From assembly GCA_029263215.1 (NCBI GenBank), contig JAJCXY010000035.1:19273-83272 (forward strand): a DNA stretch of 64,000 nt, written 5' to 3'. A program made the translations under genes and the position numbers. The notes under the pieces were generated by a model that saw nothing but the letters and a program-made list of their open reading frames with translations, searched no databases and had not been told where the DNA came from. The DNA is from Acidimicrobiales bacterium (GTDB lineage Bacteria; Actinomycetota; Acidimicrobiia; Acidimicrobiales; Aldehydirespiratoraceae). The first letter of the stretch is position 1; every line of letters starts with the position of its first letter. Positions 1-8,120 of the stretch are shown piece by piece.

Positions 1-2
1 GC

Positions 3-1400
3 GGGTGCATGGCCGGGTTCAGCCAGTCCGGCGGCGTCGCCCTTGCCCTGGCCCAGTGGATCATCGACGGCGAAACCGAAGAAGACACCTTCTCGATGGA
101 TCCCGCCCGCTTCGGGTCTTTCGCCAATGAGGCCTACACCCTCGAAACATCGGCCCAGTTCTACGAGCGTCGCTTCAGCGTGGCCTTCCCCAACGAATCC
201 TGGCCCGCTGGTCGGCCGGCTCGCACCACGCCGATCTACGACCTCCAGAAGGAGGCCGGGGCCGTGTTCAGCGCGATCACGCCGCTCGAAGTTCCGATGT
301 GGTTCGCGCGCGAGGACGAGACCCCCGAAGACGTTCCGACGTTCTTTCGGCCGAACAGTTTCGGAGCCGCGGCCGAGGAGGTCGCTGCGGCTACCCGCGG
401 AGTGGGCATCCTCGACACAAGCTCGTACTCGAAGTTCGAGATCAGCGGACCGGGCGCGCGAGTGTGGCTCGACCGTCTTCTCGCCACGAGGATCCCCGCC
501 CCTGGGCGGAGCCGGCTCGCCGTCATGCTGTCCGAGCGAGCCAAGATCATCGGCGACTTCACGCTCTTTTGCCTGTCTGGGCCCGATGCCAACGGAGCCG
601 AGCGCTTCGTCATGACCGGGTCGGGTCCGATCCAGGAATGGCACATGCGCTGGTTCGATCGATACCTACCGGCCGAGGGTGTGGCCGTCTCGAATGTGAC
701 CGACCAGTGGATGGGTCTGGGTGTCGCCGGCCCGAAATCTCGCGACGTTCTCCAGAAGATCACCCGCACCGACCTGAGCAACGAGGCCCTCCCGTTCATG
801 GCGGTAGCCGAGATCAATGTGGGCCTTGCGCCATGCCGGATCGATCGTGTTTCGCTCACCGGCGAGCTCGGCTACGAGGTCTGGATGCCCACCACCTACA
901 TGCGCCACGTGTACACCCAGCTTCACGAGGCCGGTGCCGACCTCGGGATACGCAACGTCGGTGTCGTCGGCCTGCTCAGCATGCGACTCGAGAAGGCCTT
1001 CGGCATCTGGGGTCGCGAGTTCAGCCCCGACTACAAGCCCTCGCAAAACGAGATGACCCGTTTCGTGCAGTACGACAAGCCCGACTTCATCGGTCGTGAG
1101 GCGGCGCTCGCCGATCGAGATGCAGGACCGGCCAGCCAACTGGTGCTGCTCTCCCTCGAGACCGAAGGGTGTGATGCCACCGGTTTCGAGCCGGTCTATC
1201 TCAACGATCGGAAGGTCGGGTTCGTCACGTCGGGCGGTTACGGCCATCGCACCGACCAGAGCTTGGCGCTCGCCTATATCGACTCACAGGATCTTTCGGA
1301 GGATGCCAACTACGAGGTCCCAGTGGTAGGAGAGCGGTGCGGCGCCCGGCTGCTCAGCAGTGTTCCGTTCGACCCGGCCGGGTCGAAAATGCGGTCGTAG
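3..1400 (+). CDS. Dimethylglycine/sarcosine dehydrogenase-type protein, C-terminal part (GcvT-like), 5'-truncated by window
   Basis: The reading frame is already open at the window edge, so this is the 3' part of a longer gene. The visible protein begins in the end of a FAD-oxidoreductase domain (CMAGFSQSGG, then a linker rich in W/F/P). It continues into an aminomethyltransferase (GcvT) fold with the family-typical GLGVAGPKSRDVL, GELGYEVW and MRLEKAF...GREF segments and a C-terminal beta-barrel. This order is known from dimethylglycine and sarcosine dehydrogenases, which demethylate N-methyl amino acids and pass the C1 unit to tetrahydrofolate. The substrate cannot be told from this part. 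The gene ends in front of a strong hairpin and converges with the next gene. Confidence 0.85.
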   Translation, partial: GCMAGFSQSGGVALALAQWIIDGETEEDTFSMDPARFGSFANEAYTLETSAQFYERRFSVAFPNESWPAGRPARTTPIYDLQKEAGAVFSAITPLEVPMWFAREDETPEDVPTFFRPNSFGAAAEEVAAATRGVGILDTSSYSKFEISGPGARVWLDRLLATRIPAPGRSRLAVMLSERAKIIGDFTLFCLSGPDANGAERFVMTGSGPIQEWHMRWFDRYLPAEGVAVSNVTDQWMGLGVAGPKSRDVLQKITRTDLSNEALPFMAVAEINVGLAPCRIDRVSLTGELGYEVWMPTTYMRHVYTQLHEAGADLGIRNVGVVGLLSMRLEKAFGIWGREFSPDYKPSQNEMTRFVQYDKPDFIGREAALADRDAGPASQLVLLSLETEGCDATGFEPVYLNDRKVGFVTSGGYGHRTDQSLALAYIDSQDLSEDANYEVPVVGERCGARLLSSVPFDPAGSKMRS

Positions 1401-1415
1401 GGCGATCGACCCGAG

Positions 1416-1435
1416 CTACCCGATCATGCGGGTAG
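1416..1435. terminator. Hairpin between convergent genes, probable bidirectional terminator
   Basis: CTACCCG and CGGGTAG form a perfect 7-bp stem around a 6-nt loop (ATCATG). It lies in the 41-bp gap between two convergent genes. There is no clear U-tract, which is common in high-GC actinobacteria. Termination is inferred. Confidence 0.5.
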
Positions 1436-1441
1436 TCCCGG

Positions 1442-1858
1442 TCAGCCGCAACAGCCGGCCAGTTCGTCGTCCTCGAGGTCGAGACCAGAGTCGGGCGCGG
1501 TGTTGAGCGATGCGATGATGCCGTGGGTCCAGCAGTCGTCGGCACCCGCTGCTTCTCGCATGGTCAACGCGAAGACGTAGCCGATTTCTGCCTCAGATGC
1601 TCCGGCAGCAAGTGCCCCTGCGAAGTGCTTGCGCACGCAGGGTTCAGACCGGGCCTTGATCGAGAGGGCGAAGCGAATGAGTTCGTCGGTCTTGGCATCG
1701 ACGGTGCGGGCTGCATCAAGAGCCTGGTCGAGCGTGCCGAGCGCCGCGGTGAACGGAGCCATGTGGCTCGCCAGAAATCCCTGGCTGCAACCTCCGGCCG
1801 AGTTGGTGTCGCCCGGGCTGGCGCATGAATCGACTGCGGGCTGCTCGAGAGTTGTCAT
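1442..1858 (-). CDS. Carboxymuconolactone-decarboxylase/AhpD-fold small protein
   Basis: A 138-aa protein. The ATG at 1858 is preferred over longer in-frame starts because it follows an AAGGAG ribosome site and leaves the divergent operator outside the gene. The core (TDELIRFALSIKARSEPCVRKHF, then AGASEAEIGYVFALTMREAAG) matches the CMD/AhpD helical fold. The usual CxxC redox pair is replaced by a single Cys followed by H (CVRKH). Extra cysteines sit at the N-terminus (SCAS, GGC) and at the extreme C-terminus (GCCG). The gene is divergent from an ArsR with a CxC metal motif and shares its operator region, so a thiol role in metalloid or oxidative stress is plausible but not shown. Confidence 0.75.
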   Translation of the reverse strand: MTTLEQPAVDSCASPGDTNSAGGCSQGFLASHMAPFTAALGTLDQALDAARTVDAKTDELIRFALSIKARSEPCVRKHFAGALAAGASEAEIGYVFALTMREAAGADDCWTHGIIASLNTAPDSGLDLEDDELAGCCG

Positions 1859-1898
1859 TGGTACTCCTTGGTGGGTCAAAGCTGTGGAACGAACAACG

Positions 1899-1941
1899 AT
1901 ACGATAGATATCGATTCGATATACATCAATATGTATCGTAT
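1899..1941. promoter_or_regulatory. Large imperfect palindrome, probable ArsR operator
   Basis: The 43-bp AT-rich stretch begins ATACGATA and ends TATCGTAT, with further dyad matches inside (ATAT.GAT against ATC.ATAT). It lies between the divergent CMD-like gene and arsR, 10 bp before the ArsR ATG. ArsR-family repressors bind such AT-rich dyads, so autorepression of both genes is the simplest reading. Confidence 0.6.
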
Positions 1942-1951
1942 GATTTGCAGC

Positions 1952-2260
1952 ATGGAAACTCTTCACCGTCACCAATTGTTGTCGTCGACATTGAGCGACG
2001 CCGACGCAAACGAACTGGCCAGGGTCCTGAAGGCCCTCGCCGACCCGGTTCGTTTGAAACTGGTGAATGTGATCGCCACCTCCGGAGAAGCTTGCGCCTG
2101 TGACTTCCCTGATCTGGTCGACAAGACCCAAGCCACCGTCAGCCACCACCTAAAACAGCTGGTTCAGGCAGGCATTCTCGAACGAGAACAGCGCGGAAAG
2201 TGGGCCTGGTTCCGAGTCAACGCCGACCATCTGAGTGAGATCTGCGCGGTGATCTGTTGA
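1952..2260 (+). CDS. arsR: ArsR-family metalloregulator (arsenic-type CxC motif)
   Basis: A 102-aa winged-helix repressor. The ATG at 1952 (METLHRH) is chosen because upstream in-frame starts would run through the operator palindrome. LARVLKALADPVRLKLVN opens the HTH, and QATVSHHLKQLVQAGILE is the recognition helix. EACACDF sits where ArsR proteins carry ELCVCDL, the As/Sb-binding Cys pair, so an arsenite-type inducer is likely. No arsenite pump or arsenate reductase is adjacent. The TGA stop overlaps the TTG start of the downstream C-S lyase gene, suggesting translational coupling to an unexpected partner. Confidence 0.85.
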   Translation: METLHRHQLLSSTLSDADANELARVLKALADPVRLKLVNVIATSGEACACDFPDLVDKTQATVSHHLKQLVQAGILEREQRGKWAWFRVNADHLSEICAVIC

Positions 2261-3432
2261 GCTCCCAACCCCTGCAAAAGATCGTGACCAGCAATGCCCA
2301 GGCCAACGATCCGCCGAGCTTGGAACGCCACTTCGGCGGCGCCGAAGGCCTGTTGCCCCTCTGGATCGCCGAACCGTACATCGATATTGCACCCGAGATC
2401 ACAGCTGCCATCGAAGCTCGGGCGAGGGTTGGTTGGTATGGCTATGAAACTCGGCCCCAGGCCCTCGCCGACAGTTTCTGGGCTTGGATGGCCTGCCGCC
2501 ACAACTGGGATGGCACCGACCTACACACCCTGGTGAGCCCCAGCGTCGGCACCTCGATCGGGGTGCTCATCGAGCAGTTCACCCAACCCGGCGATGGCGT
2601 CATCCTGCAGCCACCGGTGTTCACCGACTTCAAAACGCTGGTGGCATCGGCGGAGAGAACCGTTGCCCGAAACTCATTGGTACTGACCGACGATGGCTAC
2701 CGCCTCGACCTGGCCGACCTCGAGACCAAGGCGGCCGAACCCGCCACGACCGCTTTGATCCTCTGCAACCCCCACAACCCGGTGGGGCGAGTTTGGAGTG
2801 CGGCCGAACTGTCTGAAGTGGCCACCATCTGTGAACGCCACGGGGTGTTCGTGATCGCCGACGAAATCCATGCCGATCTGACACTGCACCAACACAAGTT
2901 CACGCCCTTCGCGACCGTCGCCCGGGGCACTGGTGTGCGCTGGGCGGCGCTTCACGGACCCATCAAGACATTTGGCCTGGCCGGCGTCTGCGACACCCTT
3001 GTCGTAACTGACGACCGAGAGGTGGCCGACGCGTTCGAGGCCAAGAGCTCGCGGCTTCATCTCACCCGCAACAACGTGTTCGCTCTCGCGGCGTTCGAGG
3101 CCGCGTACACGACCGGAGGTGCGTGGGTCGACGGCCTCCTCAGCCTGGTGGAAACCAATGCCCAACTGCTGAGAGACAAGCTGCCCGAACCAATCCACCT
3201 GGTGGACCTGGAGGGCACATATCTGGCCTGGTTGGATCTTCGTGATTTTCAACTCGGTGTACGCGAGCTAGCCGACTGGCTCGCCGGCGCAGCCCGGCTC
3301 GGACTCAGCCCCGGCCACTGGTTTGGCCGAGAGGGTGCCGGATTCGCTCGGATCACCATCGCCGCGCCTACCGAACAGATCGAAGACGCCATCGGCCGAT
3401 TCGTCGACGCTGTCGACCGCGTCAAATCATGA
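2257..3432 (+). CDS. PatB/MalY-type PLP aminotransferase (C-S lyase)
   Basis: A 391-aa fold-type I PLP enzyme. PLP contacts include NPHNPVG, the ADEIHADL aspartate and the Schiff-base Lys237 in GPIKTFGLAG, all typical of the MalY/PatB cystathionine beta-lyase branch. These enzymes cleave C-S bonds of cystathionine or related beta-thio amino acids to thiol, pyruvate and ammonia. The start is TTG at 2257 inside the arsR stop (TTGA). The stop overlaps the next gene (ATGA at 3429). Expression with arsR could tie thiol release to metalloid response, but this is inference from order. Confidence 0.85.
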   Translation: MSSQPLQKIVTSNAQANDPPSLERHFGGAEGLLPLWIAEPYIDIAPEITAAIEARARVGWYGYETRPQALADSFWAWMACRHNWDGTDLHTLVSPSVGTSIGVLIEQFTQPGDGVILQPPVFTDFKTLVASAERTVARNSLVLTDDGYRLDLADLETKAAEPATTALILCNPHNPVGRVWSAAELSEVATICERHGVFVIADEIHADLTLHQHKFTPFATVARGTGVRWAALHGPIKTFGLAGVCDTLVVTDDREVADAFEAKSSRLHLTRNNVFALAAFEAAYTTGGAWVDGLLSLVETNAQLLRDKLPEPIHLVDLEGTYLAWLDLRDFQLGVRELADWLAGAARLGLSPGHWFGREGAGFARITIAAPTEQIEDAIGRFVDAVDRVKS

Positions 3433-4757
3433 ACTCTGAGGTAATCGAACTCTTACAGGCACTCATCAGGAATGCCTGTGTCAACACTGGGCAACCGGAC
3501 AGCGGGCAAGAGCGCCGGTCTGTGGCCACGCTGCAAGACTTCTTCGGAGTCCAGGGCCAAGTGTTCGAACCCGCACCGGGAAGGCAGTCACTCGTCTATC
3601 GGGTCGCCGGCACCGACCCCTCTGCACCGTCCATCGCGCTGGTACCGCACATCGATGTGGTTCCCGTCGAGCCCGAGGGCTGGACCCAAGATCCCTTCGG
3701 TGCCGACATCGTAGATGGGTTCGTCTACGGGCGAGGCGCCGTGGACATGCTCAACATCGTGGCCGCGTTTGCATACGCCGCCCGGCCCTACATACGCGGT
3801 GAGGTTCGGCCTCGAGGAGACATCGTCTTCGCCGCGGTGGCCGACGAGGAGGCCGGAGGCATGAAGGGGGCCTACCGACTGGTACGAGACCACTGGGATC
3901 TGGTCGGCGCCGACTATCTACTGACAGAGGTGGCATACCCGAAAGTCACGACCAACGCCGCAATACCGGTGGCGATGGGCGAAAAAGGCAGCTACTTCTC
4001 CCGCTTGAAGACCACCGGCGTTCCGGCTCACGGGTCGGCGCCCTTCGGCACCGACAATGCCCTCCACAAGATGGTCCACGCACTACACAACCTGCTCTCC
4101 ACCCCAACCCCGTCAGCCATCGGCACCCAATGGGTCGACTTCGTCAACGGCATGGGGTTGGACCCCGAACTTGCCGACGCCCTCAAAGATGCCGATCGAG
4201 TGGACGACGCGATCAGTGTGATCGCCGAGACCGACCCCGTCTTCGCCGGCTATGTGCACGCCTCCACCCACTTGACGATCTCCGCCAACCAGGCTCGGGC
4301 CGGGACGAAATCGAACACCGTCGCCGATCGCGCCAAGACGGAAGTCGACATCCGATCCCTACCGGGCATGGACCGCGGGTCGGTCGATGGCTACCTCCGC
4401 GAAACGATGCAAGCTGCCGGGTCTCCAGTGGAGATCGAACCCAGGAGCAACAACCCGGCAACCATCAGCGCCACCAATAGTGCCCTCTGGGAAGCGATCG
4501 CCAACAGCGTGCACGACCTCGAAAACCACCGAAACCTCGTTCCCGCCCTCATGCCGGTCGCCACCGACGCCCGCTTCTGGCGCAAGCGTGGCACCGTCGC
4601 CTACGGGGTCGGCCTATACGACGAACAGACAACTTTCTCCGACCTGCTCTCGCGTTTCCACGGTCGCGACGAACGGATCTCAATCGAGTCCGTCGAGCGC
4701 ACCACGGCGCTGTACGAGCGAATTCTGCAGCACCTCAACACAGAGGGTCTGCGGTAG
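3429..4757 (+). CDS. M20-family metallopeptidase/amidohydrolase
   Basis: A 442-aa protein of the M20 di-zinc family (dipeptidase, deacylase or carboxypeptidase). Visible ligands are His74/Asp76 in PHIDVVPVE, the GRGAVDM aspartate, and the catalytic acid in DEEAGG (Asp139-Glu141). A dimerisation domain follows (HGSAPFGTDNALHKMVHAL), and VATDARFWR completes the metal site. The ATG overlaps the preceding aminotransferase stop by 4 bp. The 3' end overlaps the convergent TetR gene by 23 bp. The substrate is unknown. A peptide or N-acyl amino acid feeding the upstream C-S lyase would fit the operon. Confidence 0.85.
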   Translation: MNSEVIELLQALIRNACVNTGQPDSGQERRSVATLQDFFGVQGQVFEPAPGRQSLVYRVAGTDPSAPSIALVPHIDVVPVEPEGWTQDPFGADIVDGFVYGRGAVDMLNIVAAFAYAARPYIRGEVRPRGDIVFAAVADEEAGGMKGAYRLVRDHWDLVGADYLLTEVAYPKVTTNAAIPVAMGEKGSYFSRLKTTGVPAHGSAPFGTDNALHKMVHALHNLLSTPTPSAIGTQWVDFVNGMGLDPELADALKDADRVDDAISVIAETDPVFAGYVHASTHLTISANQARAGTKSNTVADRAKTEVDIRSLPGMDRGSVDGYLRETMQAAGSPVEIEPRSNNPATISATNSALWEAIANSVHDLENHRNLVPALMPVATDARFWRKRGTVAYGVGLYDEQTTFSDLLSRFHGRDERISIESVERTTALYERILQHLNTEGLR

Positions 4758-5364
4758 CGGGCGGATCTCGCCTGGTGATCAGCCCCCGCGACATGTGCTC
4801 CATTGCCGCCACTACCTCGTCGCGGCCGATCGTGGCCCCTTCGGTGAGCGCTACGGCCAAACACGAGCGGAGGCTGCCGATGATCGCTGCCGCCGCCAAG
4901 CCCGGATCGATCGATACCTCGATCTGGTCGCTTTGTTGCCCGTAGACAATATTGCGCGCCGCCATCTCGATGTGGCGGGCGAGTCGCCGCGTGTCGGCGT
5001 GCGCGGCCGCCGGTTCGAATGGAGGACCACCGACGATGCGGCGACCGAGAGGGTCGTCGAAGACAAAGGCGACTTCGCGCTCGAAGCGCTGGTGCTCGAA
5101 GTCGGACCAGTGGATCTCTGGCGGCGCTGGTATTGAGAAGACTGCCTCTTCGTAGCGGTCGTAGAATGCGTCGACTACTGCGGTGGCCAGCCCGTCCTTG
5201 TTGGCGAAGTAGCGATAGAGCAGCCCGAGACTCACTCCGGCACGGTGAGCCACAGAAGTGACGTCGATCTGGCCCTTCTCGCACAGTTCCTGCTCTGCAA
5301 CGTGAAGCAGTAGCGCTCGGGTGCGTTTGCCTTTCTCGGTGAGATGATCCGTGGGGGAGGTCAA
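4735..5364 (-). CDS. TetR-family regulator of the enoyl-CoA hydratase operon
   Basis: A 209-aa protein with an N-terminal TetR HTH (TRALLLHVAEQELCEKGQIDVTSVAHRAGVSLGLLYRYFANKDGL, residues about 15-58) and a divergent C-terminal ligand domain. It starts 7 bp after the stop of the enoyl-CoA hydratase gene, so the two are co-transcribed. The only dyads resembling TetR operators nearby are the tandem TGAAAC(C/G)(G/A)TTTCA copies upstream of that gene. Autoregulation in response to an acyl-CoA is the likely model. Confidence 0.85.
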   Translation of the reverse strand: MTSPTDHLTEKGKRTRALLLHVAEQELCEKGQIDVTSVAHRAGVSLGLLYRYFANKDGLATAVVDAFYDRYEEAVFSIPAPPEIHWSDFEHQRFEREVAFVFDDPLGRRIVGGPPFEPAAAHADTRRLARHIEMAARNIVYGQQSDQIEVSIDPGLAAAAIIGSLRSCLAVALTEGATIGRDEVVAAMEHMSRGLITRRDPPATADPLC

Positions 5365-5371
5365 CGATGGC

Positions 5372-6265
5372 TCACGGCACGATCACGTGCGACGGATCGG
5401 GCTGCTGGCCGCTGGGAGCCTGGCTGTAGTCGCCGAACGGCCCATCCCGGTCTTCAGTGACAGCGCGCACGCCCTCGGTTGCGGCCCGCTCGACGAACTC
5501 CAGCGCCTCTGGCGTGTTGCGCATCAGTCCATCGAGGATCGGGCCGAGCACCTGGGTGCTGGAGATACCCATGTTCTCGAACGCATGGTTGACCACCAGC
5601 TTCATGGCCGCGAGCTGAGACGCCGGGATCGAGGCCAGCTCCTCGGCGCGTTCGCGAACAGTCTCCTCCAGTCGTTCGAACGGGACCGCCTCGTTGATCA
5701 GGCCGATGTCGGCGGCCTCTCGACCAGACAGCGCCTTGCCGGTCAAGGCGTACTCCTTGGCCTTGGTGAGGCCGAGCCTGTACAGCCACATCCCGCTGAG
5801 GTAGGAGCCCCACATCCGCGAATAGGGCGTGCCAATCTGCGCATCCTCGGACGCGATCACGAGGTCGCCACACAGGGCAGTGTCGCTCGCTCCGCCAACA
5901 CACCATCCGTGGACCTGCACGATCACGGGCTTGTGGGTATGCCACATGCTCATGAACTTCTGGGTGGGAGCGGTCAGCCGACCTGTCGCCCATGCAAAAT
6001 CCTTCCCCGCGTCCCACTCACCATCGGTTGTGATGTGGTCGTCCCAGTGGTTGAACCCGCCACCGAAATCGTAGCCGCCACAGAACGCCCGGCCGGCGCC
6101 GCGCACCACGATCACTTTCACGGAATTGTCGCCGGTCGCGAGCCTGATCGCCTGCTCGAACTCGTCGGGCATCGGCGGCACGATCGTGTTCAACCGCTCG
6201 GGGCGATTGAGGGTGACGGTAGCGATTGCGCCGTCGACGTCGTAGAGCACGGTCTCGAAGTCCAT
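5372..6265 (-). CDS. Enoyl-CoA hydratase/isomerase (crotonase) family protein
   Basis: A 297-aa crotonase-fold enzyme. The ATG at 6265 is preferred because AGGAGG lies 5 nt upstream, while the ATG at 6271 overlaps that site. Oxyanion-hole segments are RAFCGGYDFGGG and VHGWCVGGASDTALCGD, and the typical IGTPYSRMWG and LTGKALSGREAADIGLINE follow. The usual catalytic Glu pair is not obvious, so hydratase or another crotonase activity remains open. It is followed at once by its TetR gene. Confidence 0.85.
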   Translation of the reverse strand: MDFETVLYDVDGAIATVTLNRPERLNTIVPPMPDEFEQAIRLATGDNSVKVIVVRGAGRAFCGGYDFGGGFNHWDDHITTDGEWDAGKDFAWATGRLTAPTQKFMSMWHTHKPVIVQVHGWCVGGASDTALCGDLVIASEDAQIGTPYSRMWGSYLSGMWLYRLGLTKAKEYALTGKALSGREAADIGLINEAVPFERLEETVRERAEELASIPASQLAAMKLVVNHAFENMGISSTQVLGPILDGLMRNTPEALEFVERAATEGVRAVTEDRDGPFGDYSQAPSGQQPDPSHVIVP

Positions 6266-6293
6266 GGTCATCCTCCTGAACAAGATTAGTTAC

Positions 6294-6306
6294 TGAAACG
6301 ATTTCA
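6294..6306. promoter_or_regulatory. TetR operator copy 1
   Basis: TGAAACGATTTCA is an inverted repeat with TGAAA/TTTCA arms, 29 bp upstream of the enoyl-CoA hydratase start. Its centre is 23 bp (about two helical turns) from a second copy. It is likely bound by the TetR protein encoded at the end of this operon. Confidence 0.55.
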
Positions 6307-6316
6307 TCAATATAAC

Positions 6317-6329
6317 TGAAACCGTTTCA
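6317..6329. promoter_or_regulatory. TetR operator copy 2
   Basis: TGAAACCGTTTCA is a perfect 6-bp inverted repeat around one base. It is the second copy of the element at 6294-6306 in the same spacer. Two copies at a 23-bp centre spacing suggest binding of two dimers. Confidence 0.55.
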
Positions 6330-6365
6330 ATAAGAGCGCTGCTCGGGTTCGCCCTGCTTCGCCGC

Positions 6366-7151
6366 TCAGATGACGATCGTCTCGGTCTGGTTCCGGATCG
6401 CCCGGACCAGACTGAGTGCGGCCATCGCCGAAGTCTTGGGGTTGGCTGGAAGAGGATTGTTGCTGATCGCCACCTCCAGGCGGCCGAAGGCCCCGTGTGC
6501 CGTGATCTCGTGACGATTCGTACTTGCGGAGGGGTCGGCAACCAGGGTAACCCTGGTGAGGTCGGGCCCGATGCCGGCGAGGGCGCTGGTCATGGCCACG
6601 TTGGCGTTCTTGGGAAACGCCGACGCGGTCTCGGATGCGTTGGCGGCGAAGAACTCCTCGGGCCCGGTGAGCTCATCCAAAGAGCAGAGTTCCTCGGCGG
6701 GGGTGCCGAGCCAGGCGAGGGGAGGCTTCACGATGCGATGCTCGACGGCGTCGAGGCCGAGGCTTCGGGCAGCCGCGAGTGCGTCGATCCCGGCCAGAGC
6801 TCCGGGTTGGATGCGGACCCGGGTGCCTCGTTCAGCGGCGACGAGCCGGAGCGTCTCCAAGACATCAGCATCAGCGAACGCCGAAACCGACGAGACGATG
6901 AAGTCAGCGCCGCAGTCGAGTGCGGCGGGGCCCCACTGGGCCACGCTCTCACGGCTGGCGGCCTCGGCCACAACGTCGGGCGACAACGCGGCCAGCTCAG
7001 CGGGGTCGGTGATGAGGCGAGTGGTGGCCGGTAGATCGACCGAGCTGGAGCCCGGGCGTCTGGCGATCGCCACGATCTCGACAGATGTGTCGCCAAGCAT
7101 CCCGGCGGCGGTGCGAGCTATCGCCCCCCAGCCGATGAAGGCGAGCCTCAT
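6366..7151 (-). CDS. L-aspartate dehydrogenase-like NAD(P)-dependent oxidoreductase
   Basis: A 261-aa protein of the AspDH (DUF108) family. It has an N-terminal Rossmann motif (FIGWGAIA), GADFIVSSVSAFAD, the PGALAGIDALAAA segment, KPPLAWLGTPAEE, and the C-terminal NPKTSAMAALSLVRAIRN typical of AspDH. The family makes or deaminates amino acids with NAD(P)H. It is the last gene of a run with DapA-like, aldehyde dehydrogenase and P450 genes (ATGA overlap with the DapA gene), and no nadA/nadC is present. A catabolic or specialised imine/amine reduction is therefore more likely than NAD synthesis. Confidence 0.75.
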   Translation of the reverse strand: MRLAFIGWGAIARTAAGMLGDTSVEIVAIARRPGSSSVDLPATTRLITDPAELAALSPDVVAEAASRESVAQWGPAALDCGADFIVSSVSAFADADVLETLRLVAAERGTRVRIQPGALAGIDALAAARSLGLDAVEHRIVKPPLAWLGTPAEELCSLDELTGPEEFFAANASETASAFPKNANVAMTSALAGIGPDLTRVTLVADPSASTNRHEITAHGAFGRLEVAISNNPLPANPKTSAMAALSLVRAIRNQTETIVI

Positions 7152-8101
7152 ACCCGGAGGCCGCAGGCCTCGAACGCCTGGCGAGTGATCGCCTTCTCCT
7201 CGTCGGTCAGCTCGAGTATCGGCGGGCGCACCGGTCCTCCGACCTGGCCGAGGAGTTCCTGCCAGTACTTCTGATGCGAGTGCGGCTTTTCGGCCGGGCG
7301 GGTATCCATGAGGGCCGCACGCACCGGGTCGAGGCTGCTACTGATCTCACGCGCCTCGTCGTGTCGGCCCGCGAACGCCGCCTCGGTGTAGTCGTGCATC
7401 CGTCGGTCGTTGGCCGACTGCAGAAGGAAGGGAGGAGATGAGCACAGGTAGAGCTTCCAGTCGAGCTCGATGATGTTGTCGAGCCATTCGTCTTCGGCCG
7501 CAGTGCTGATCTGGATGCGGTCTGAGGCGAGGCGGGTGAGCTCGGCGTACATCTCGCGATCGACGCTGTATTTGATGGCCACCACATTGTCGAGATCGGC
7601 CAAGCGGTTGCAAAGCTCGGGCGACATCAGGTAGCCGCTGGCGGGGTGGCTCCAAAGAGCGAGTCCGATGTTGACGCTCTCGGAGATGGTGCGGTAGTAG
7701 CCCATCAGCGTCTCGTCCTGGGCCTTCGAGAAGTGCAAAGCAGGGGCGTGGACCACGATGTAGTCGGCACCGCAGTCCTCGGCGTGCCGGGCCAACTCGA
7801 TGACCACATCAAGGTTTTGGTCAGAGCACGACATGATCGTCTGCCCGTGATCGCCGGTTGCCTCGACGGCCAACTCGAACGTCCGCTTTCGTTCCTCCAA
7901 CGTCATGGCGTAGAACTCGCCCTGCTTGCCCGAGATGAACAGGCCCTCGATGCCGAGGTCCTGGGTCCAGTGCCGGACGTTCTCTCGGAACCCGTCCTCG
8001 TCGATGCGTAGATCCTCGGTGAAGGGCATGAGCGCAGCGGCCCAAATCCCGGTCATGTTGGCCTTGGCGTAGGCCTTGGCATCACTTCTCGAGTAGTTCA
8101 T
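7148..8101 (-). CDS. Dihydrodipicolinate synthase (DapA) family aldolase
   Basis: A 317-aa (beta/alpha)8 class I aldolase of the DHDPS/N-acetylneuraminate lyase family. Schiff-base Lys177 is in VVAIKYSVD, and the carboxylate-binding loop appears as ISGKQGEF. The usual catalytic Tyr of YNxP is replaced (ALWSHPASGY, Trp150), so it is unlikely to make dihydrodipicolinate. Its 3' end overlaps the AspDH-like gene (ATGA) and it lies 19 bp after the aldehyde dehydrogenase gene. An aldol or retro-aldol step on a keto acid in this operon is inferred. Confidence 0.8.
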   Translation of the reverse strand: MNYSRSDAKAYAKANMTGIWAAALMPFTEDLRIDEDGFRENVRHWTQDLGIEGLFISGKQGEFYAMTLEERKRTFELAVEATGDHGQTIMSCSDQNLDVVIELARHAEDCGADYIVVHAPALHFSKAQDETLMGYYRTISESVNIGLALWSHPASGYLMSPELCNRLADLDNVVAIKYSVDREMYAELTRLASDRIQISTAAEDEWLDNIIELDWKLYLCSSPPFLLQSANDRRMHDYTEAAFAGRHDEAREISSSLDPVRAALMDTRPAEKPHSHQKYWQELLGQVGGPVRPPILELTDEEKAITRQAFEACGLRV

Positions 8102-8120
8102 GTCGCTTGTCGATCCCGGT

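Noticed and set aside
2257..3432. Calling the PLP enzyme a histidinol-phosphate or aspartate aminotransferase
   Set aside because: The GPIKTFGLAG lysine context and the overall length fit the MalY/PatB C-S lyase branch better.
7148..8101. Calling either DapA-like protein a lysine-biosynthesis dihydrodipicolinate synthase
   Set aside because: Both lack key residues (Tyr of YNxP in the first, GTT loop in the second) and lie among catabolic genes.
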